From Eurosta solidaginis (taxonomy: Eukaryota > Arthropoda > Insecta > Diptera > Tephritidae): a DNA stretch of 64,000 nt. The translations under genes were made by a program, and so were the position numbers. The notes below the pieces were generated by a model. That model did no database searches. It was given only the letters and a program-made list of their open reading frames with translations, and was not told where the DNA came from. Shown here piece by piece: positions 59,291 to 64,000 of this stretch; within the stretch, counting starts at the first letter, position 1; each line of letters begins with the position of its first letter. The DNA lies in NCBI RefSeq assembly GCF_040869045.1, contig NC_090322.1, positions 273,074,662 to 273,138,661 on the forward strand. Direction: 5' to 3'.

Positions 59291-59836
59291 AGTGATAGAA
59301 CTTTCAGAAAAGAATCGATATCAGAAATCATTTAAAATATTCAATAAAAAAACCAATGCTAATACCGATTGTTAGTAGTGAAGAAAATAAATTGAAAACA
59401 GTCACTCGAATAAAAATTATAAAACTTTTGAATTTGGAAAAACTAATCCAATCAAATTTGAATTTTCCCAACAGCGCTTCAAATAACATTATGCTATGCA
59501 CTGCTGACTTTTACCGTTACGAATTAAATAAATACTATTAATTAATCAAAACTTTGCATGGAGAAGTATCGACACTACTTACTCAGGACTCGCATTGTTC
59601 TATCACTAGGCAAAACCAGATAATTTGTAACACTTAAAAATATTTGATTATTCTCTAATATTTTCGATAAATATTCACTTTCAGTTGAAAAAACAAAGAG
59701 ACTTGAAATGAGGGGCTCCTACAAATACGACTCAAATTTGAGTTCTCCACAATTTTATAAAACTTCAGCCACAGCAAAATGAGCAAAAACAACAAATGGC
59801 TATTGTAGTTTTTTTTTTTTTTTAATGAAAAACTCA
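59291..59836. other. Intergenic, nothing recognised
   Basis: AT-rich. Open stretches at 59356-59541 and 59655-59837 are low-complexity. Confidence 0.4.
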
Positions 59837-60195
59837 TATCGTTAGCTTAATGTGAAAATGTGCTAAGTCACTTTTTACGAATTTTACAGGAGACGAAAAA
59901 AACTGAATAATTTTTGAAATAACCTTTTTTTTTAAACTGTGCATGAGGATACCTTAGTTTCAATACTTTTGAGTGTAGAAGCGTTGAAAAATATAAATAA
60001 AAATCATGTATGTTAACCGCGCAGCTATTTTATGACTTAGCACAATTTCCTCACTCACAAGAAATTTTTTCTCCTGACTTAGCGCTTTTTACCCAATATG
60101 TTTCCCCATCACTCTTCCCCTTTAATAATTGAAATATAACACTAAAACTATATATTTCACAAAAAATACTATTTATTTGTCAAACTATTTCTAAC

Positions 60196-60564
60196 TACTG
60201 GCGGCCACCGTGGTGTGATGGTAGCGTGCTCCGCCTACCACACCGAATGCCCTGGGTTCACACCCCGGGCAAAGGAACATCAAAATTTTAGAAATAAGGT
60301 TTTTCAATTAGAAGAAAATTTTTCTAAGCGGGGTCGCCCCTCGGCAGTGTTTGGCATGCACTCCGAGTGTATTTCAGCCATGAAAAGCTCTCAGTGAAAA
60401 CTCATCTGCGTCGCAGATGCCGTTCGGAGTCGGCATAAAAGAAGTAGTTCCCGTCCCGCCAATTTGTATAAAAATTAAAAAAAGGAGCACGACGTAAATT
60501 GGAAGAGAAGCTCGGCCTAAAATGTCTTCGGAGGTTATCGCGCCTTACATTTATTTAGTTATTT
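60196..60564 (+). mobile_element. tRNA-derived SINE, copy 3, with target duplication
   Basis: Same family as 33303-33660. A box 'gtggtgtgatggtagcgt', B box 'gggttcacaccccgggc', 3' end 'cgcgccttacatttattt'. The 10-bp direct repeat TATTTCTAAC flanks it (60186-60195 and 60565-60574). Confidence 0.9.
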
Positions 60565-60574
60565 TATTTCTAAC

Positions 60575-61330
60575 GGTTCTGATCTGGACTCTTTTGCCGA
60601 ATGGTGCGCAGACAATAACTTATTCAAACAAATGCTATGTTGTGTCTTATACCATAAAGACAACTGCCACATACTTTATCTACAAGCTAAATGCTAAATC
60701 TCTTAATCGTTGTCAAGAGAGTAAAGACTTGGGTGTAATTTTTAACTCCAAACTCTCCTTTTCTAGTCACATTGATTTCGTTGTTTCAAAATTTGTTGCA
60801 ATGGTTTGGTTCAGTAGACGTAACACCAGTGATTTTAAGGACCCTATGACGTTGAAGGCACTTTATATATCCTTGGTCAGAAGTGGTGTTGAATATTGCT
60901 CAATAATATGGAATCCTTTCTATGAATCTAACTCCTATAAAATTGAGAAAGTTCGAAAAATTTTTACAAAATTGCTTTACGTATGCTTCACTGACCAGAC
61001 GGCCTCCCATCATATACCAGCAGTCACAAATTGCTTGGTCTTCAGGCTTTGCATGACAGAAGAACTTTTATCTTACTCATGCTTGCCTATAATGTAATAA
61101 ACTTTAGCACAAATTGCTCTGATTTATCTACTTTGTTCATTCCATATATTCCACTGCGTGATCTTCGGCATAATAGATTATTTATCGAAATAACTCGTAA
61201 AACGAATTATGCTATGAATGAACCTATAACTAGGACTATACATCTAACAAATCGATTCAGTAGTGTTATTAATTTTAATAACAGCTTATATAAGTTTAAG
61301 CTTGAATTGTTTTCTATTTTTAACTAGTCT
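60575..61330 (+). pseudogene. Jockey-type non-LTR retrotransposon RT C-terminal fragment
   Basis: The first frame (to about 61010) shows 'SKDLGVIFNSKLSFSSHID', 'DPMTLKALYISLVRSGVEYC' and 'IIWNPFYESN', the post-palm region of Jockey-clade RTs. A frameshift near 61020-61030 moves the C-terminal part ('LGLQALHDRRTF', 'TNYAMNEPITR', 'YKFKLELF') to another frame, ending at 61327. EN and the catalytic RT core are absent, so it is 5'-truncated. A (TAAA)n-like tail at 61757-61772 may be its 3' end. Confidence 0.85.
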
Positions 61331-61399
61331 GTAAGAAAGCATGTAGTTATCGACATGTAAGAATTAAAGTAGATTATAGTCAGCGCAAAGCATTTATCA

Positions 61400-61748
61400 T
61401 ACACCAAAGGCATGTTTCAATTGGGTAAATCCAATTTCAAGGGGTTGTGTTCGCAACTCTCTCAAGAGGTTTCCAGCACCATTTATATCTTCTCCAACCC
61501 AATTGTCAGCCTAGGCTCTGGTGACCCCAAGTTCCTCATGGAACTAGGGGATGCGGAGGGCGGGATGGCCTAGAAGGTTTAATGTGATCATATAAATCGT
61601 TCCCGAGATGGTCGAGCTAGTAGTACCTTAATAGTGCTTTGTTACCGGAACGTACCGGATCTATATCCGGCAAAGGGCCATCACATCGGTAACACTCCCC
61701 AAAGCCTTCGGGAAGTGTCTTTATCATTAATACAACAACAACAATAAG
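61400..61748 (+). mobile_element. 3' end of another non-LTR element with (CAA)n tail
   Basis: GC-richer sequence with 'gggatggcctagaaggttta', 'ttgttaccggaacgtacc', 'ccaaagccttcgggaagtg' and a closing 'acaacaacaacaat'. It appears inserted in the 3' UTR of the Jockey-type fragment. The left boundary is approximate. Confidence 0.65.
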
Positions 61749-62019
61749 ACTGAATGAATTAAATAAATAAATAAAATGTGCGTACATAGAAATGATTGGA
61801 AATTCAGATTGATATTATTGACAGGTTGACTTAGCACATTTTTTTTTAACAGCTGACGACTTAGCACATTTACACATCATTGCCCACAGCACGTAAAAAT
61901 GAAAAATTTAAATATTTTTTTTTGTGATCGATGTATTTTGAATTCAATTTTAAAACTGCATTAAAATACAATTTTTCAAAAAAAATTACTTAGCACATTT
62001 TCACATTAAGCTAACGATA

Positions 62020-62220
62020 TATGTAATACTCCTATATTGCTACGAAAAGCTAGGTACATTCCCGAACATCAGAGTGCCGATATATTGCTGTTTAATAATC
62101 GAATGTACCTAAATTAAATTTTTTTCTTGTCACACTTATGCTGCTACAGTCACAAAAATTGATTTCGAATTCAAAACATATTGCGAGCATTTTCTATTAG
62201 CAATATAGGAGTATTACATA
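62020..62220. mobile_element. MITE with 23-bp perfect TIR, TA target (201 bp)
   Basis: The ends start 'tatgtaatactcctatatt' and are exact complements over 23 bases. TA at 62018-62019 is shared with the preceding element's right TSD, and TA follows at 62221-62222. The TIR resembles the inner inverted pair of the P-like remnant at 51132-51957. Confidence 0.82.
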
Positions 62221-62930
62221 TATGGAAAAACTCCATACAATTTAATAAGACATTTGTGGCTAAGGAGCTAAAAATACTAGTTATTTATTCGATAATTTGT
62301 TTTGAATTTAAAATTTAAGGCTTAGGAAGCGATTCGGGATACAAATTAATAAATATCAGGCACTCGTTTATGTGTGCACATGAGTTGAATGCTGCCAAGT
62401 CTCTTAGAACTGGATAGCTCATTGGAACGTCCTTATACAGAATTACATGCACAATAACTAACTGTAATGGAGCGACACACAAATTTAGATATGTGAAGTT
62501 ATATTTTTAAATTACCTAGTGACAGCAGCAAATAATTAATTGAAGACATCGTGTTATCAAAGCACAATTTCAGAAACTCAGTATAATTTTGTATGTCTTA
62601 AAGAAATACTTAATACATAACACACAGGGGGTATTCTTTTTTGAAAGCATGGGATTTAGTAAAATTATCACATCATATCTTTTAAAATATTTTTTTCGGA
62701 GATATGATCTTATTAATTAAACGAATTATGCAGTTAACTCAATTATTTTATCTCTGCTTTTACTGACTGTACAGATCTCAACATAATATAGTTTGAAATT
62801 AAAACTTATTATTTTTATGTTGGAAACAGCTTCATTTTTCGAATGCATTTTCAAGGAGTTGTAAAATAAAGAAAATAATAAGTGTAAAACTGGTAGGGGT
62901 GGAGGAATCATCTATCCCGTATGGTACGAT
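62221..62930. other. Intergenic, nothing recognised
   Basis: AT-rich sequence without supported features. Confidence 0.4.
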
Positions 62931-63210
62931 ATCCCGAATTCCTAGTGCCAAAAACAACATTGAAATTATCTCGAATAAACCCCGCAAATAATCGCAGTTT
63001 TGTTCCCGAATTGGTCACTTAATGCTTTAAGACTAATCCCGAAAACAGTCCCAAAAGACTAATAGAATGGTGCCGGAACAGCCACGCGAAATTATTCCGT
63101 TGGCAATCCTGAAACAGTCCCAAAATGTACCTCAACACAATCCTCATAACGTCCCGAAATTATTCCCAAAACAAACCAATCCGAATTAGTCGCAAAGACA
63201 ATAGCAAGCT
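62931..63210. repeat. Degenerate 'cccgaaattattcc' tandem repeat
   Basis: Variants of 'atcccgaaaa.agtccca' and 'cgaaattattccc' recur roughly every 20-40 bases. It is likely an old satellite or repeat-rich transposon interior. Confidence 0.5.
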
Positions 63211-64000
63211 ATCGTAAAACAGGGATAGCTGACGTGACTTTGTAAGCAACGGCCAAAATTGGATGAAGGGCCAATTAAGCATAAAGGGCCCTTTGAGTTA
63301 TTGAGCTATGAAGACGGTTGAAATGTAATTGAAAAGGAACTGTTCTTAGGGAGCCCTTCTTTTTCGAGAGTATCCCCACATCCTAACATCCAAACTTTCG
63401 CATTTATAATATCAATAAGATAACAGACTCGCAAAATTGGATAATTCATGCAGATAAATCATTTTTGTTCCGATAGTGTAATAAGCAGACTGAAGATTCA
63501 TACCCATCAAAAACCACTATCGGAGACATTGGACATAGTTAGCTCGACAATAGTTCATAATACTAAAACAAAGTGAAAAGTATGCAAATCACAAATATGC
63601 TAAGAACCACTTTACCTCAAAACTATTTTCAATTCAATTTAAAGAAAAGAATCACAAAAAGATCCCGAGACATACAACGATTTCTAAAAATTACTATGTC
63701 AACAAATAGCCGGTGTGTCCCGTTCTCAAAGACAAATACCATAAATTCGCAGATGAGGAAAGCAACCCCCCCCCAGGGAGACGCGCGTCAGTCTAGCCCC
63801 ATCTTCGATCTGGATACTGTAATAAGTTAAACTCTTACTTATTTAGAATCAACCTCCATATGCTCAATGTATGTCCGCTTGTAACGTGTAACCATATGAT
63901 ACCAACCAACGCCTCTAACACCCATACCTCGGACTCCAGTAGGAGGATATTGACGACACTTTGTGAGTGATCGCACCTAATTGATGGGGAGAAACACTGC
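63211..64000. other. Intergenic, nothing recognised
   Basis: The open stretch at 63573-63830 has no recognisable domain and a poly-C run. I do not support it as a gene. Confidence 0.4.

Larger units (their letters stand above)
59839..62017. mobile_element. 2.18-kb TIR element carrying a SINE and a LINE
   Basis: The first 30 bases, beginning 'tcgttagcttaatgtg', recur as an exact reverse complement at the right end. TA flanks at 59837-59838 and 62018-62019. Inside, the motif 'gacttagcaca' recurs several times near both ends. No transposase is visible. The original element was probably a few hundred bases before the retroelements inserted. Confidence 0.8.

Noticed and set aside
63573..63830. 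85-codon open frame near the window end
   Set aside because: No domain, low complexity and a C run; the window edge prevents testing for exons.

Overview
This is a stretch of insect nuclear genome, most probably a tephritid fruit fly (Diptera). That placement is inferred from an AT-rich background, a dipteran-style split gene, and repeat families of types known from flies: DINE-1/HINE-like elements with (GTCY)n tracts, mdg1/412-type Ty3/gypsy elements, tRNA-derived SINEs and a P-like transposase fragment. There is no prokaryotic content.

The only host gene I can support runs on the + strand from 2722 to 47103. It is the ortholog of ARFGEF3/BIG3 (KIAA1244), the Sec7-related protein whose Sec7 region lacks normal ARF-GEF catalysis. 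Eight exons are visible (2722-3362, 3547-3867, 5716-5872, 28573-29664, 29907-30274, 30678-31113, 31182-31355, 44422-47103). They join in frame at GT-AG junctions into 1956 codons plus a stop. Only about the first 75 residues appear to lie upstream of the window. Two introns are very large, 22.7 kb and 13.1 kb, and are almost entirely nested transposable elements.

Layout: 1-2668 holds HINE-like elements in the upstream intron. Intron 3868-5715 has a MITE and a decayed LINE. Intron 5873-28572 contains a minus-strand 412-like LTR retrotransposon (6160-21993, both LTRs, tRNA-Arg PBS). That element is split by two HINE-like elements carrying 128/130-bp satellite arrays, and its 5' LTR is split by a 2.05-kb DNA transposon with GCC-rich ends. 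Further along the same intron are three more TIR elements, one with a HINE inside. Intron 31356-44421 holds a SINE, MITEs, a plus-strand 412-like element with decayed gag-pol, a 690-bp palindromic insertion in its LTR, and a minus-strand RNase H-bearing LINE.

Downstream of the gene (47104-64000) I see no host gene, only mobile DNA. It includes an 872-bp Helitron with a helicase remnant, a P-superfamily element remnant, a Harbinger-like MITE, a BEL/Pao-like 5' end whose primer-binding site copies 33 nt of tRNA-Tyr, inverted pairs of small elements, and a 2.2-kb TIR element containing a SINE and a LINE.

The most striking signal is the BEL-like primer-binding site at 52885-52917. Its match to tRNA-Tyr runs past nucleotide 58, and the single mismatch falls exactly at position 58, the conserved m1A site. 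That is what read-through reverse transcription of the modified primer tRNA would leave behind.
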